A stretch of 64,000 nucleotides of DNA from assembly GCA_905205065.1 (NCBI GenBank), contig CAJLCI010000003.1, positions 42,302-106,301 of the forward strand. The letters are read 5' to 3'. Under the pieces are notes generated by a model. That model did not search any database. It saw only the letters and a list, made by a program, of their open reading frames with translations, and was not told where the DNA came from. Positions 17,509 through 27,077 of this stretch are shown here, piece by piece. Position 1 is the first letter of the stretch. The number at the start of each line of letters is the position of its first letter. The stretch is from an uncultured Eubacteriales bacterium (GTDB taxonomy: Bacteria; Bacillota; Clostridia; Oscillospirales; CAG-272). The position numbers and the translations under genes were made by a program.

Positions 17509-18621
17509 TTATGAATTATTAATCTCCGAATGACGATATATACCTACCGCAGAGAAGCCCGGCGCTTCTAATATCAAATACAGAATGAATGCTAAAAGCC
17601 GTTCTTCTCCATTCTGACAAGTCAGGATAACATCATATAAATAATCGGTATCTGAATAAGAAAGCGGAAGGGATTCTATTCTGTGTACCTTATGACCAAG
17701 ATATTCGGCAGCATGGAAAATCTCACCAAGCTTTGGCTTTTCTCCGCCGTGAAGAGTAAACTCATAGTACAGCGGCCCTGACTCTGCAGAATTTATTATT
17801 CCCAGATTTTTACGCAGTAAACCAAATACAAGTCCGCTTTGCTTTAAAGCTACCGTGTGCGCTATCTTTAAGTCATAGTTTAAAAGCAATTTTCTGACTC
17901 CTCCGAGTCTGCCGTCCGAAAGATTTTCGATAGGAAGAATACAATAAGAACTTCTGCCGCTTTCAACATAATCACATACCGACTGAAGATCATCACAAAG
18001 AATTTTCTCAGGAAAACGATCCGGATTATCTGTTCCGCAAAGAATCGGAGAAAGGTTCTCAAATGCAGTATCGGAGTACAAATTTTGCAGATATGACACT
18101 GAAAGTCCTTCGGCAGGCGAAATCATCGCTCCGAGCATTCCCTGCGGAGTCATTTTTTCAAGCGTTTGACGGTCCGTCATAAGGCAAAGGTTTAAACATA
18201 ACTCTGCGCGTAAAAGAACATTGTTAAATTCAGACTCCGGCCGGTTCAAAGAAAGCACTTCTTTGTCACCCGCATCACCTTTGTTTCCGCTGAACGGACA
18301 GAATTTATGATATAAACTCCTCATATCATCTGCGGTAAACGACGACTTTCTCAGAAACTCAGTCCTGACATCAATATTCTCGTATTTGCTACTAATCTCA
18401 GATAAAATATACCGGTTTTCTGCGGATCGACGGGCAGAATGCTCTTTTTGAGATAATTCCGCCATCTTTATAAGTGACTCTGCAAGCTCACGAATATGTG
18501 CGCGCATTCGTATTCCTACAGAGCTTTGTTTTTCGCACAGCTCAGCAATGTTTTCTGCACAAATCAAGGCGGGAATATGTCCGTCCGGGTTATTTAACAA
18601 ATAATTTCCCATCTCTGACAT
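17509..18621 (-). CDS. Diverged prephenate dehydratase-like protein with ACT-like C-terminus (function unknown)
   Basis: No confident enzyme assignment. Residues in the middle (CDDLQSVCDYVESG, then YCILPIENLSDG and VRKLLLNYDLKIAHTV) resemble the conserved core of prephenate dehydratase (VLPIENS..G....DLL....L.I), and the tail (EFTLHGG..PKLGEIFHAAEYLGHKVHRIESLP..YSDTDYLYDVIL) resembles the ACT domain that follows it (IESRP motif). The catalytic Thr-Arg-Phe motif of true dehydratases is not seen. The N-terminal 120 residues are helical and unrecognised. The chosen ATG at 18621 has AAAGGCGGGA just upstream; a TTG at 18711 would add 30 residues. It lies between htpG and the phosphohexomutase gene. 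A regulatory or amino-acid-sensing role is a guess. Confidence 0.6.
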   Translation of the reverse strand: MSEMGNYLLNNPDGHIPALICAENIAELCEKQSSVGIRMRAHIRELAESLIKMAELSQKEHSARRSAENRYILSEISSKYENIDVRTEFLRKSSFTADDMRSLYHKFCPFSGNKGDAGDKEVLSLNRPESEFNNVLLRAELCLNLCLMTDRQTLEKMTPQGMLGAMISPAEGLSVSYLQNLYSDTAFENLSPILCGTDNPDRFPEKILCDDLQSVCDYVESGRSSYCILPIENLSDGRLGGVRKLLLNYDLKIAHTVALKQSGLVFGLLRKNLGIINSAESGPLYYEFTLHGGEKPKLGEIFHAAEYLGHKVHRIESLPLSYSDTDYLYDVILTCQNGEERLLAFILYLILEAPGFSAVGIYRHSEINNS

Positions 18622-18866
18622 TCCCGCCTTTCTATTTGCAAGTTCCGCGATTGAAAAAACTAAAAATCCGCATGAGCATCTTGGATACCAGTTTTTTAAC
18701 AGCTGCCGCAAAGCAATACAGCCGAAAACGGAACAGAGGGAAACACTATACCGTTTTTACAGCAGACAACCGTTTCATAAGCGCACTTTCGGCAATTAGT
18801 TTCAGCCGCAAAAATTCATTCGCCTTATACGCAGAGCATTATAATTTTAAATTAGAGTTTACCTTT

Positions 18867-20825
18867 TCAGTCCAGATTATTTTCAAGAATTGAAAAACTG
18901 TCATAAAGAAAGCCTTGAAGCTCATCAGCGGAAAGCTGTCTTTGAGCAAGAAGCGCAAGGGTGTAAATCTGCTTTGCTACAGGCTCTGCTGTTTCAGCGC
19001 CTTCCGACATCGATTTTTCTCCAAGCTTTTTAACCAAACTGCTGTTTGAGTTAAGAATCAACGTCGTATCCACCGGCATTGATCCAAATCCGGCATCTGT
19101 ACCTCCGTTTACACGATATATCTTCATCATATCATCCATACGGCGCGACTGCTCTGAAATATTGAGAACCGCCGGAACTTTCTCATCCTTAAGATTTTCA
19201 AATTTTACAGTAAGCTTATCCTGCCCGCTGATTTTTTTGAAAAGCTCTTCAAGCTCTTTGCACTCATATTTTTCTCCGTCGCCTTTTAAAGCGTCTGCGA
19301 CTTCAGCGTCTATACGGACAAATTTGACATTGCGATCGTTTTCAATAATATTAATATATTGAGTGTCAATTACTTTGTCAAGCAAAACAACCTCAAGCCC
19401 CTGGGATTTAAACATTGAAATATACTGTGCCTGTGTGCTTAAATCCGATGCATAGTATATGACATTTTCATGCTTTTCCTTGGCGTTTTCAAGGTATTCG
19501 TCAATCGTACGGAATTCTCCTCCGGTTAAAGGCAGAAGCAATGCGCTTTTAACCCGATCATAAAATTTATGATCACGCAGACAAGCATATTCAACAAACA
19601 GTTTTATGTCAGTCCAAAGCTTTTCATAATCCTCACGGCCGGTATTGAACATAGAGCATAGCTTATCACAGACCTTTTTTACAATATGAGCTGAAACTTT
19701 CGATACGTACGCATTGTTCTGAAGGTAACTTCTCGAAACATTGAGCGGAAGCTCAGGACAATCGAGTACCCCTTTAAGCATAAGCATATATTCTGGAATT
19801 ACTTCTTTAATATTATCAGCAACAAAAACCTGATTATAGTAAAGCTTAACCTGTCCCTCAAGATTGTCAAACTCATGATTCAGACGCGGAAAATACAAAA
19901 TTCCCTTGAAATTGAGCGGATAATCGGCATTGATATGAATATGAAACAGTGGTTCTTTCCAATCATGGAAAAGCTTCTGATAGAAGTTTTTGTAATCCTC
20001 ATCTGTGCACTCCGACGGAAGCTTCTGCCAAAGCGGATTCACATCATTTATAGGTTCCGGAGTCTTGTCATTCTCATCAGCACATTCGTCGCAGCCCTCA
20101 TCATGCTCATGTTTCTTTTTGTTCTTTTTTTCTGCCTCAAGCTCTTCGGGGGTTTTTATATTTTCAAGATAAATCTCTACCGGCATAAAAGAACAGTATT
20201 TTTCGAGTATCTCACGAATTTTGTATTCCTCAAGATATTCCTGCTCTCCCTCTGCAATATGCATAACTATGTCGGTTCCGCGTTCTGCTTTTTCCGCAGC
20301 TTTCATTTCGTATTCGCCGGCGTCAGTACAGCTCCACATTACCGCGGGTTCTCCGGTATAGGATTTGGTAATGACATCGACCGTTGAGCTTACCATAAAC
20401 GAAGAGTAAAATCCAAGTCCGAAATGCCCGATAATTCCGGGCGCTCCTCCGTCTGTGTCTTCATATTTTGAAATAAAATCAAGCGCGCCCGAAAGTGCGA
20501 TCTGGCATATATATTTTTTTACCTCTTCTTCCGTCATACCGATTCCGTTATCGGATACGGTAAGAGTTCCAGCCGCTTTATCTACAGTAACAGTGATTTT
20601 AAATCCTTCATCGTCGATATCATGAACTTCTCCAAGCGAAATCAGACGTCTGAGCTTCGTGACAGCATCAGATGCGTTTGATACAATCTCACGGAGAAAT
20701 ATTTCTTTTTCACTGTAAAGCCATTTTTTTATTATGGGAAATATATGCTCTGTCTGAACAGATATTCCGCCCTTTTCTTCAATCTTTTCTGTGCTTTTAT
20801 CATTGTCTGCCATAATTTTTACCAT
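18867..20825 (-). CDS. htpG: Molecular chaperone HtpG (Hsp90 family)
   Basis: HtpG is the cytosolic bacterial Hsp90, an ATP-dependent dimeric chaperone. The 652-residue protein has the GHKL ATPase domain (EIFLREIVSNASDA, DNGIGMTEEE, GHFGLGFYSSFMV), a middle domain (PLWQKLPSECTDEDYKNFYQ, LNVSRSYLQNN) and a C-terminal dimerisation domain. A Lys/His/Glu-rich acidic insert at about 225-260 replaces the usual short charged linker. Two in-frame ATGs, at 20825 and 20813, share one AAGGGA site that is too close to the first and rather far from the second; the start is therefore uncertain by four residues. It is transcribed alone, with about 280 bp of unassigned spacer upstream. Confidence 0.96.
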   Translation of the reverse strand: MVKIMADNDKSTEKIEEKGGISVQTEHIFPIIKKWLYSEKEIFLREIVSNASDAVTKLRRLISLGEVHDIDDEGFKITVTVDKAAGTLTVSDNGIGMTEEEVKKYICQIALSGALDFISKYEDTDGGAPGIIGHFGLGFYSSFMVSSTVDVITKSYTGEPAVMWSCTDAGEYEMKAAEKAERGTDIVMHIAEGEQEYLEEYKIREILEKYCSFMPVEIYLENIKTPEELEAEKKNKKKHEHDEGCDECADENDKTPEPINDVNPLWQKLPSECTDEDYKNFYQKLFHDWKEPLFHIHINADYPLNFKGILYFPRLNHEFDNLEGQVKLYYNQVFVADNIKEVIPEYMLMLKGVLDCPELPLNVSRSYLQNNAYVSKVSAHIVKKVCDKLCSMFNTGREDYEKLWTDIKLFVEYACLRDHKFYDRVKSALLLPLTGGEFRTIDEYLENAKEKHENVIYYASDLSTQAQYISMFKSQGLEVVLLDKVIDTQYINIIENDRNVKFVRIDAEVADALKGDGEKYECKELEELFKKISGQDKLTVKFENLKDEKVPAVLNISEQSRRMDDMMKIYRVNGGTDAGFGSMPVDTTLILNSNSSLVKKLGEKSMSEGAETAEPVAKQIYTLALLAQRQLSADELQGFLYDSFSILENNLD

Positions 20826-21106
20826 TCCCTTCTTTTAAAATCTTACATTTTTATAAAGTGAACTAAAAGCTTATCTTACAGAGAATGTACAACTGATAAA
20901 TTCAGCTACAGATTCTGCCATAAGATTGTAAGCTGTTTATGTATAATACAAAACTGATGTTTCTAATCAAAACCTCAAGCTGTTTATTAAGTTAATCATT
21001 TATAAATGTCGGCATCAGATTTTCACGCCAGTCTTATATTCGAACTGTAAATAATTATTTTATCATTGCATTTTTACCGAAATTTTAACATGAATATTAT
21101 TTAATG

Positions 21107-21943
21107 TTAAAATTCGGATGAATATCTGCTTTGAATCTCATGCCAGAATTCAAGTGTTGTAAAGCTTCTTTCAATCTGGCTGCATATGTACGCTTCGCAG
21201 GTAGATGAAAATTCCTTTGTAAATTCATCAGCAAGATTAAAGGATAAAAATCTTTTTATCGATGAGTTTTCAATATATCTCATTGCAGACAAAACAGCCG
21301 GAGAAACAATTCGTATGGCTGTTGATTTTTTTTCAGACATCTTTGCAAAAATCATTTCTGTTTTGGCAAGACGGTCAGAACATTGTCTGCAGCGCAGGAT
21401 CCCGCCGACAAGATCAAGCGTAGTTTCTGCATTTTCAGATATTGGCGAGCCGCAATCGGCACACTGCGCAAGATCTGGAGCAAAACCGGAAAGTATCGCA
21501 GCTTTGAGTTCAAATGCCGCTTTGATAAGCTGCGGCGTTTTTTTGCTTGTCATTACAGCGTACAGGGTATTGAGCATAAGCCTCAGCATATCCTCCGCCC
21601 CATCGGGATGCCTCTCCGGACAGACTTCGCAGCACACGTCAAACATATATTGAACAAGAGCATACAAATCAAGCTCCAATCTTATTGCATAAAAAGTCTC
21701 GACGGGAAGAGCCTCGCGCAGCCAGAACCGGTCTCCCCGTTTATAAATAGTAAGCTCGCTGTAGCACATAAGCTGCGTCGAGGTCATGTATCGGCTTCGG
21801 ATACTTCTTGCACCTTTCGCCATTACAGGTATCCTGCCATATTCAGATGTCAGAACAGAGAGCAGCTTATCGGTTTCTCCAAGCAATGTCTCACGGACAA
21901 TAAGACCCTTTACGCGAAGCTCCAAAAGTATCGCTCCCTTCAT
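21107..21943 (-). CDS. recO: DNA repair protein RecO
   Basis: RecO loads RecA onto SSB-coated single-stranded DNA with RecR. The 278-residue protein has the N-terminal OB fold (VKGLIVRETLLGETDKLLSVLTSEYGR is split across the first strands), a helical middle and a zinc finger of two CxxC pairs (CADCGSP and CRQCSDR). It follows era in the same orientation with about 125 bp between them, the usual era-recO order of Clostridia, so a shared transcript is likely. The start ATG 21943 gives eight residues before the conserved ELRVKG; a start nearer to that point cannot be excluded. Confidence 0.93.
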   Translation of the reverse strand: MKGAILLELRVKGLIVRETLLGETDKLLSVLTSEYGRIPVMAKGARSIRSRYMTSTQLMCYSELTIYKRGDRFWLREALPVETFYAIRLELDLYALVQYMFDVCCEVCPERHPDGAEDMLRLMLNTLYAVMTSKKTPQLIKAAFELKAAILSGFAPDLAQCADCGSPISENAETTLDLVGGILRCRQCSDRLAKTEMIFAKMSEKKSTAIRIVSPAVLSAMRYIENSSIKRFLSFNLADEFTKEFSSTCEAYICSQIERSFTTLEFWHEIQSRYSSEF

Positions 21944-22068
21944 GTTTTAAACTTTAACAAACGCAGCCTCAAAATGCCAAATCTGAAATAATCCAAAATA
22001 ATCCTAATATATTTTCTGAATTATTCATTATATTGTTCTATCATACGCATCTGCATAGCTGCCGCAGT

Positions 22069-22965
22069 CTATTCAAAATCATTTTTTTTATCGTATCCGA
22101 AATCGCTCAAATAAAAATTACTGTCACGCCATTTTTCTTTAACCTTTACCCAAAGATCCAAATGAACCTTTACGCCCAAAACCGCCTCAAGATCCTCCCG
22201 CGAATAAGTCCCGATTTTTTTAAGCATTTCCCCGCTCTTGCCTATAATTATCCGTTTATGCGATTCACGTTCGCAAAAAATTTCAGCTCGTATCCGTATC
22301 AGCTTCTTTTCATCTGTGAATTCTTCAATGACAACGGCTGTTCCGTGAGGAACTTCATCTTTAAGAAGCCTGAGAATTTTTTCACGTATAATCTCAGCGG
22401 CAAGACGCCGTTCGGGCTGATCTGTAATCATATCCTCAGGAAAAAACCAAGGACTTTCCGAAAGAAATCCGGAAGCCTCGTCAAGCACATCTCTTACGCC
22501 TTTTCCTTTAAGAGCGGAAACCGGCACAACGGCGTCAAAATCATGTTCCGCGCTGAAAGCTGTTATAGTTTCGGCAATTTTCGCAGGATTGGAACGGTCA
22601 ATTTTATTGATTACAAGTATTGACGGAATCGACATCTTCTTCAGTTTACTTATAATATCATGCTCTGTTTTATGAACATACGGCTCCGCCTCAACGACAA
22701 GTATTGCCGAATCTGTTTCTCCTATAGTTTTATCGACTGCCGTTACCATATAATTTCCGAGCTTTGTCCTCGGCGTATGCATTCCCGGCGTGTCAATGAA
22801 CACAAACTGGTTTTCACCTTCCGTAAGAATTCCTGTAATTCTATTTCGCGTCGTCTGCGGCTTCGACGATACTATAGTAATTTTTTCTCCGACCATAGCG
22901 TTCAACAGTGTTGATTTGCCGACATTGGGACGGCCGAGGATAGCTATAAATCCTGTTTTCGTCAT
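22069..22965 (-). CDS. era: GTPase Era
   Basis: Era is the GTPase that assists 16S rRNA maturation and 30S assembly. The G motifs are all present: GRPNVGKST (G1), the switch region with TTRNRI, DTPGMHTP (G3), NKIDRS (G4) and a SALKGKG G5. The KH domain follows after about residue 200, with its GKSGEMLKKIG loop. Length 298 is standard. It is followed by recO. Confidence 0.97.
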   Translation of the reverse strand: MTKTGFIAILGRPNVGKSTLLNAMVGEKITIVSSKPQTTRNRITGILTEGENQFVFIDTPGMHTPRTKLGNYMVTAVDKTIGETDSAILVVEAEPYVHKTEHDIISKLKKMSIPSILVINKIDRSNPAKIAETITAFSAEHDFDAVVPVSALKGKGVRDVLDEASGFLSESPWFFPEDMITDQPERRLAAEIIREKILRLLKDEVPHGTAVVIEEFTDEKKLIRIRAEIFCERESHKRIIIGKSGEMLKKIGTYSREDLEAVLGVKVHLDLWVKVKEKWRDSNFYLSDFGYDKKNDFE

Positions 22966-23096
22966 TTTATGTCCATACCTTTCTATGTATTCAACGTTTA
23001 ATCCGGCTTATAAATTAGAATATCACAGCCATCCCAACCGTTAGGAAATAAGTCTGACCAAAAGTTTCTGTTTATGTTTAACCCATTCCCTCTGCA

Positions 23097-23139
23097 AACT
23101 AAAACACAGTACGGTTAAAAATCGTTCTGTGTTTTAGTT
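23097..23139 (-). terminator. Hairpin, probable terminator of the M18 aminopeptidase gene
   Basis: AACTAAAACACAG (23097-23109) pairs perfectly with CTGTGTTTTAGTT (23127-23139), extended inward by ACG/CGT. It lies 14 bp past the aminopeptidase stop. The following T-run on the minus strand is weak. Confidence 0.65.
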
Positions 23140-23153
23140 CTTCCTTCTTAATT

Positions 23154-24554
23154 TTATGAGTTAAACGCGCAGAGAGCAAGATGTGTCATATACAAGTCGA
23201 GCTTTGAAACGGCCTCAAACGGAGCATGCATTGACAACACCGGAACGCCGAGATCAACCGTGTCAATACCATGATTTGCGATATACGCTGCAACCGTTCC
23301 GCCGCCTCCGGCGTCAACCTTTCCGAGCTCCGCCGTCTGCCATATAATTTCTGCTCCGTCGAGTATACCGCGGATCTTCCCGACAAACTCTGCAGACGCA
23401 TCCGAAGTTCCGCTTTTTCCGCGGGCTCCGGTATATTTGTTCATTACCACACCCCGGTTGATGTACGCAGCATTTCTTGTGTCGTAAACATCCGCATACA
23501 TCGGATCAAATGCCGCGCTGACGTCTGCGGACAAGCATGACGACGATGCGCGCACAGCCGCATTATTCGCTCCAAGTGAATCAGAAATTGCAGAAATTAT
23601 ATCTGTGAGAATATCATTCTTCATACCTGTAACTCCGTCGCTGCCGGTTTCCTCCTTATCGGCAAGGATTACAAGCAATGTGTGAGGAGAGTCTGCACAC
23701 TCAAACAGCGCCGTCATTTCCGGGTAAGCGCAGACTCTGTCATCATGACCGTATGCTCCGATAAGCGAACGGTCAAAACCAATATACCTCGCTTTCCCTG
23801 CGGGAACAGCACAAAGCTCCGCACTTATAAAATCATCCTCAACAATACCGTATTTTTCATTCAAAAGCCGCATTGTATTCAGCTTAATGCGTTCAGCGGC
23901 ATCCTTGTCCGGATACGGCTCTGATCCAATCAGTATATTAAGGTTTTCGCCTTTGATAGCCTTTGACATAGTCTGAGACATCTGCTCGGACGCAAGATGA
24001 GGTAAAAGATCGGTTATTGTAAAGACAGGATCCCCCTCGTCTTCGCCTACCGATATATTCAGAACACTTCCGTTCGATTTAACAATTGTACCGTGAATCG
24101 CAAGCGGAATTGTAGTCCACTGATATTTTTTTATCCCGCCATAGTAATGAGTCTTAAAATAACTCATGCCGCCGTCCTCAAAAAGAGGATGCTGTTTCAG
24201 ATCGACTCTCGGAGAATCTATATGCGCCGCTGAAATCCGGATTCCGTCCTTTTCAAGATTCTCCGTACCTACAGAGAAAAGAAACAGTGATTTTCCGCGG
24301 TTGTTGTAATAATATTTTCCTCCGCGTTCGATTTTATCGCCGAAATCGTAATTTTTAAACCCGTTTTTTTCTGCCTCTTCAATACCGTATACAACAGCTT
24401 CCCTCTCTGTTTTCGCCCGGTTCATAAAGTGAATATATTCATCCGCATAACGGTCTGTAACCGATTGCTTTTCTTTATCCGTATAATCAAACACATTTTT
24501 CACCTTAAAAAGCAAACGGTCGCTGATTTCCTTTGTTTCATTATTCTCGATCAT
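23154..24554 (-). CDS. M18 family aminopeptidase (aspartyl-type zinc aminopeptidase)
   Basis: A 466-residue M18 enzyme, a dodecameric di-zinc exopeptidase that removes N-terminal residues from peptides. Visible family motifs are AAHIDSPRVDLK (first zinc His and Asp), the YGGIKKYQW substrate segment, DKEETGSDG (catalytic Glu), the FDPMYADVYD segment and LSMHAPFE near the C-terminus (zinc His). Length and motif order match the bacterial aminopeptidase-1 subgroup. Its upstream region holds a decayed copy of the dispersed repeat. Confidence 0.93.
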   Translation of the reverse strand: MIENNETKEISDRLLFKVKNVFDYTDKEKQSVTDRYADEYIHFMNRAKTEREAVVYGIEEAEKNGFKNYDFGDKIERGGKYYYNNRGKSLFLFSVGTENLEKDGIRISAAHIDSPRVDLKQHPLFEDGGMSYFKTHYYGGIKKYQWTTIPLAIHGTIVKSNGSVLNISVGEDEGDPVFTITDLLPHLASEQMSQTMSKAIKGENLNILIGSEPYPDKDAAERIKLNTMRLLNEKYGIVEDDFISAELCAVPAGKARYIGFDRSLIGAYGHDDRVCAYPEMTALFECADSPHTLLVILADKEETGSDGVTGMKNDILTDIISAISDSLGANNAAVRASSSCLSADVSAAFDPMYADVYDTRNAAYINRGVVMNKYTGARGKSGTSDASAEFVGKIRGILDGAEIIWQTAELGKVDAGGGGTVAAYIANHGIDTVDLGVPVLSMHAPFEAVSKLDLYMTHLALCAFNS

Positions 24555-24580
24555 TTAAACTCAACCCTTTCATGAAAATA

Positions 24581-24720
24581 TTCAATAATAAGCATAGCTC
24601 AGCCATTATGCGCCCAGGCTGCAGTCTGCCGCCGGAAAAAGCAAGTGAACCGCCGTCTGCAGAAGCTAACGTTTTTACAACCTAACACCATCACAGTCAG
24701 GGGAATCACCATCTTTGTTT
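24581..24720 (+). repeat. Composite dispersed repeat, decayed copy E
   Basis: The first 30 bases from 24581 match the head of copy B at 22 positions by eye (both begin TTCAATAA; CTCAGCCATTATG stands for TTCAGTCATAAGG). Next come GCCGCCGGAAAAAGCAAGTG and an ACGTTTTTAC-type unit at about 24669, and two weak array units (CACCATCACAGTCAGGGGA, ATCACCATCTTTG). It sits in the divergent space between the aminopeptidase and sigma-factor genes. Confidence 0.6.
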
Positions 24721-25209
24721 AAGTTATAATCCTGCAATTGAAACGCGTAAATATAAAGCTATTATACGTATCCGTGCTGATCTGAATTATCAATTTAATT
24801 ATATTAATTATAATTATATTTTGTTATAATACAGAAAGAATATTCGCTCAGTCAATATTTCATTAAATAATAAGACCACAAATTTACTCTACATTATTTT
24901 AATACATTGCCGCTTTTTTGTCAAGCGTTATTTAATGCGGGAAAAAAACGTAAAAATATGTTAATATGACCGATTGGCATGAATTCCATTTTCGCAGTAA
25001 GTCTCACAGCCCCATGTATATCAAAATATAAATACTGAAAAAACAATAACCGTAACAAGCAAGTTATCCTCAACTGCAGACTGCGTTATAAATTATAATC
25101 AATGCAATAGAAAGTCTAAAATAAGCTTGCATTATTTGAATTATGCAGTGTATGTTTATTAATAGTATGATAAGCTTACAAAAACGCAGAAAATAATTAC
25201 GTGGATAAA
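24721..25209. other. A/T-rich intergenic spacer upstream of the sigma-LRR gene
   Basis: About 490 bp with no reading frame or RNA structure that can be supported. It contains a run of AATTATATTAATTATAATT-like sequence near 24800 and one DnaA-box-like TTATCCTCA near 25064, which alone means little. Confidence 0.5.
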
Positions 25210-25238
25210 TTGACAATTAATATAAAATGTGATAAAAT
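25210..25238 (+). promoter_or_regulatory. Promoter of the sigma-LRR gene
   Basis: TTGACA at 25210-25215, a 17-bp spacer and TAAAAT at 25233-25238, giving a leader of about 50 nt before ATG 25297. A GGGAAGG ribosome site lies just before the start. Confidence 0.8.
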
Positions 25239-25296
25239 AAACTCAATTTGAGTCATCAGTGACAAAGGTCCATTGCAAAGGGAAGGTTTTTGAACT

Positions 25297-27003
25297 ATGA
25301 ATATTAATGAACTCATCGGGTGTGCAGTTTCCGGAGACACAAGAGCTGTCTCAGAGCTGTACGATAGATACAAAAATCAGATATATTATCTCTGCTGTCT
25401 TCTTGTAGACGGAAACGAGGATGTGGCAGCAGGAATGCTTCAGTCTGCGTTTATGCACGTTTTCGGGAAGCTTAACCTTCTTAAAAATCCGGAAACCTTT
25501 GAAGCATGGAGCTATACAATCGCGGCAAAAAGATGCCGTTCATTTTATGCGGGAAGCGGAAAAACAATTGATTTTTCCGAGACTGCGGAACAGCTTCCTG
25601 AAGGCGCAGAAGATGAAAACAGTTTTCCGTATAATAATATAAATACTTCCCGCTCTGATCTTGTCGGAGATGCAAACGCCTGCAAAGCCATAGAAAGTGC
25701 AGTTCAAGACCTTCCAGCCGCAGAGCGGTTTTGCATACTAATGTTCTTTTTCTGTCGTCTCACGGTAGACCAGATCGCGCGAACCTTGCAGACAGACTCT
25801 GTTTATGTGCGCAGATGCATTATTTCAGGAGCAGCGCTGACAGCGAATCGCATCAAAAATGTTGAAAATGAAATTCCGTCACTTTCAAAATACCGCGGCG
25901 CCGCAGAGCTTGGCGCGATTCTCAGAACCTGCGCCGATCAAATTTCTGTTCCCGACCGTGTTTCGGAAACTATCATCGCCACCGGAATGTCTCTTATTAC
26001 CACATCAAATGCGTCTCCGGAGCGTAATCAAGATTATACATATAACGACGGACATGCTGCTGCAGGTGAAAATAAAACGAGAAAGGCCGGAAGCATCGCT
26101 GTAATTGTAGCTCTCATTATCATTCTTTGCGGCGTTGTCGTCGCCGCCGTCAAAATCATTCCGTCCATGATAAAAAGCGGAGAGGAAGAATCTGGTACCT
26201 CAGGAGAAACAGACCATATAACCGATAAAATTACCGATACGGAAAACAGCTCGGATACATTGAATTCAGAAAATACAGACAATGTCCAGACTGAGCCGGT
26301 TACAGAACCGGAAACAGATCCGCAAGAAACATCTCAGCAAGTTGTTCCATCGACTTCTGAGGCCGATTTTACGGTATCTGAAGATGCAAACGGGTATTTA
26401 ACAATTACAGGATATAAAGGAAGCAATGCTGACGTCGTAATTCCGTCAAGCATCGGCGGAAAAACCGTTAGATATATCGGAGATTCAGCTTTCAGCGGAA
26501 ATATCTCATTAAAATCTGTAATTATTCCCGAAGGAATTACATATATAGGAACATATGCATTTAAGGACTGTACTTCTCTCGAAAACATTTCCGTACCCAA
26601 CAGTGTTAAAAGCGTCGGCAGAACAATCCTCGGCAATACAAAATGGCTGTCGGAGCAAAGCAATACATTTGTAATTATCGGAGACGGTGTTCTTATCAAA
26701 ATCAATAGTAAGGACAGTAATATTTCAGTCCCGGACGGAGTAAAATATATATCCAATGTTTTTTACTATATCGGAACAGTTGAAAGCATAACACTTCCAT
26801 CCTCAGTTTGGGGACTTGGAGAATTTTCGTTTGCAGTATGTATCAAGCTTCAGAGTGTAACAGTTCCGGCATCGGTAACTTCAATAAGCGAAAACGCTTT
26901 TTACGAGTGCTCAGCGTTAAAGTCCATTATAACCCCTGACGGCAGTAAAATGTCACAGTGGTGCAGCAGCAACGGTCTCGGATCGATTGTAGTAAACGGA
27001 TAA
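25297..27003 (+). CDS. Membrane-tethered ECF-type sigma factor fused to an extracellular BspA-like leucine-rich-repeat domain
   Basis: Residues 10-80 are sigma region 2 (DTRAVSELYDRYKNQIYYLC, FMHVFGKL, FEAWSYTIAAKRCR) and 125-185 are sigma region 4 (LPAAERFCILMFFFCRLTVDQIA, then a helix-turn-helix). A single hydrophobic helix at 265-290 is followed by a Thr/Glu/Asp/Pro-rich linker and, from about 355 to the end, BspA/Treponema-type leucine-rich repeats (IGDSAFSGNISLKSVIIPEG; IGTYAFKDCTSLENISVP; ISENAFYECSALKSI). The helix orientation would put the sigma domains inside and the repeats outside. This joins a transcription factor to a putative ligand-binding surface in one chain; how the sigma part reaches RNA polymerase (release by proteolysis, or binding at the membrane) is not visible. 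Confidence 0.85.
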   Translation: MNINELIGCAVSGDTRAVSELYDRYKNQIYYLCCLLVDGNEDVAAGMLQSAFMHVFGKLNLLKNPETFEAWSYTIAAKRCRSFYAGSGKTIDFSETAEQLPEGAEDENSFPYNNINTSRSDLVGDANACKAIESAVQDLPAAERFCILMFFFCRLTVDQIARTLQTDSVYVRRCIISGAALTANRIKNVENEIPSLSKYRGAAELGAILRTCADQISVPDRVSETIIATGMSLITTSNASPERNQDYTYNDGHAAAGENKTRKAGSIAVIVALIIILCGVVVAAVKIIPSMIKSGEEESGTSGETDHITDKITDTENSSDTLNSENTDNVQTEPVTEPETDPQETSQQVVPSTSEADFTVSEDANGYLTITGYKGSNADVVIPSSIGGKTVRYIGDSAFSGNISLKSVIIPEGITYIGTYAFKDCTSLENISVPNSVKSVGRTILGNTKWLSEQSNTFVIIGDGVLIKINSKDSNISVPDGVKYISNVFYYIGTVESITLPSSVWGLGEFSFAVCIKLQSVTVPASVTSISENAFYECSALKSIITPDGSKMSQWCSSNGLGSIVVNG

Positions 27004-27008
27004 AAAAG

Positions 27009-27045
27009 ACAGGTTTGCAGGCGCATATGCGAAATGCAAACCTGT
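27009..27045 (+). terminator. Terminator-like hairpin after the sigma-LRR gene
   Basis: ACAGGTTTGCA (27009-27019) pairs perfectly with TGCAAACCTGT (27035-27045); the tail TTCCATT is only moderately T-rich. It starts 6 bp past the stop. Confidence 0.7.
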
Positions 27046-27077
27046 TTCCATTAAACATATCTTGGAGTGTACAGATT

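Noticed and set aside
22033..22623. 196-codon plus-strand frame over era
   Set aside because: Antisense shadow of era; translation is Phe/Lys-rich and matches nothing known.
24780..25080. Replication origin or DnaA-box cluster in the A/T-rich spacer
   Set aside because: Only one DnaA-box-like 9-mer is visible and no dnaA, dnaN or other origin genes are nearby.
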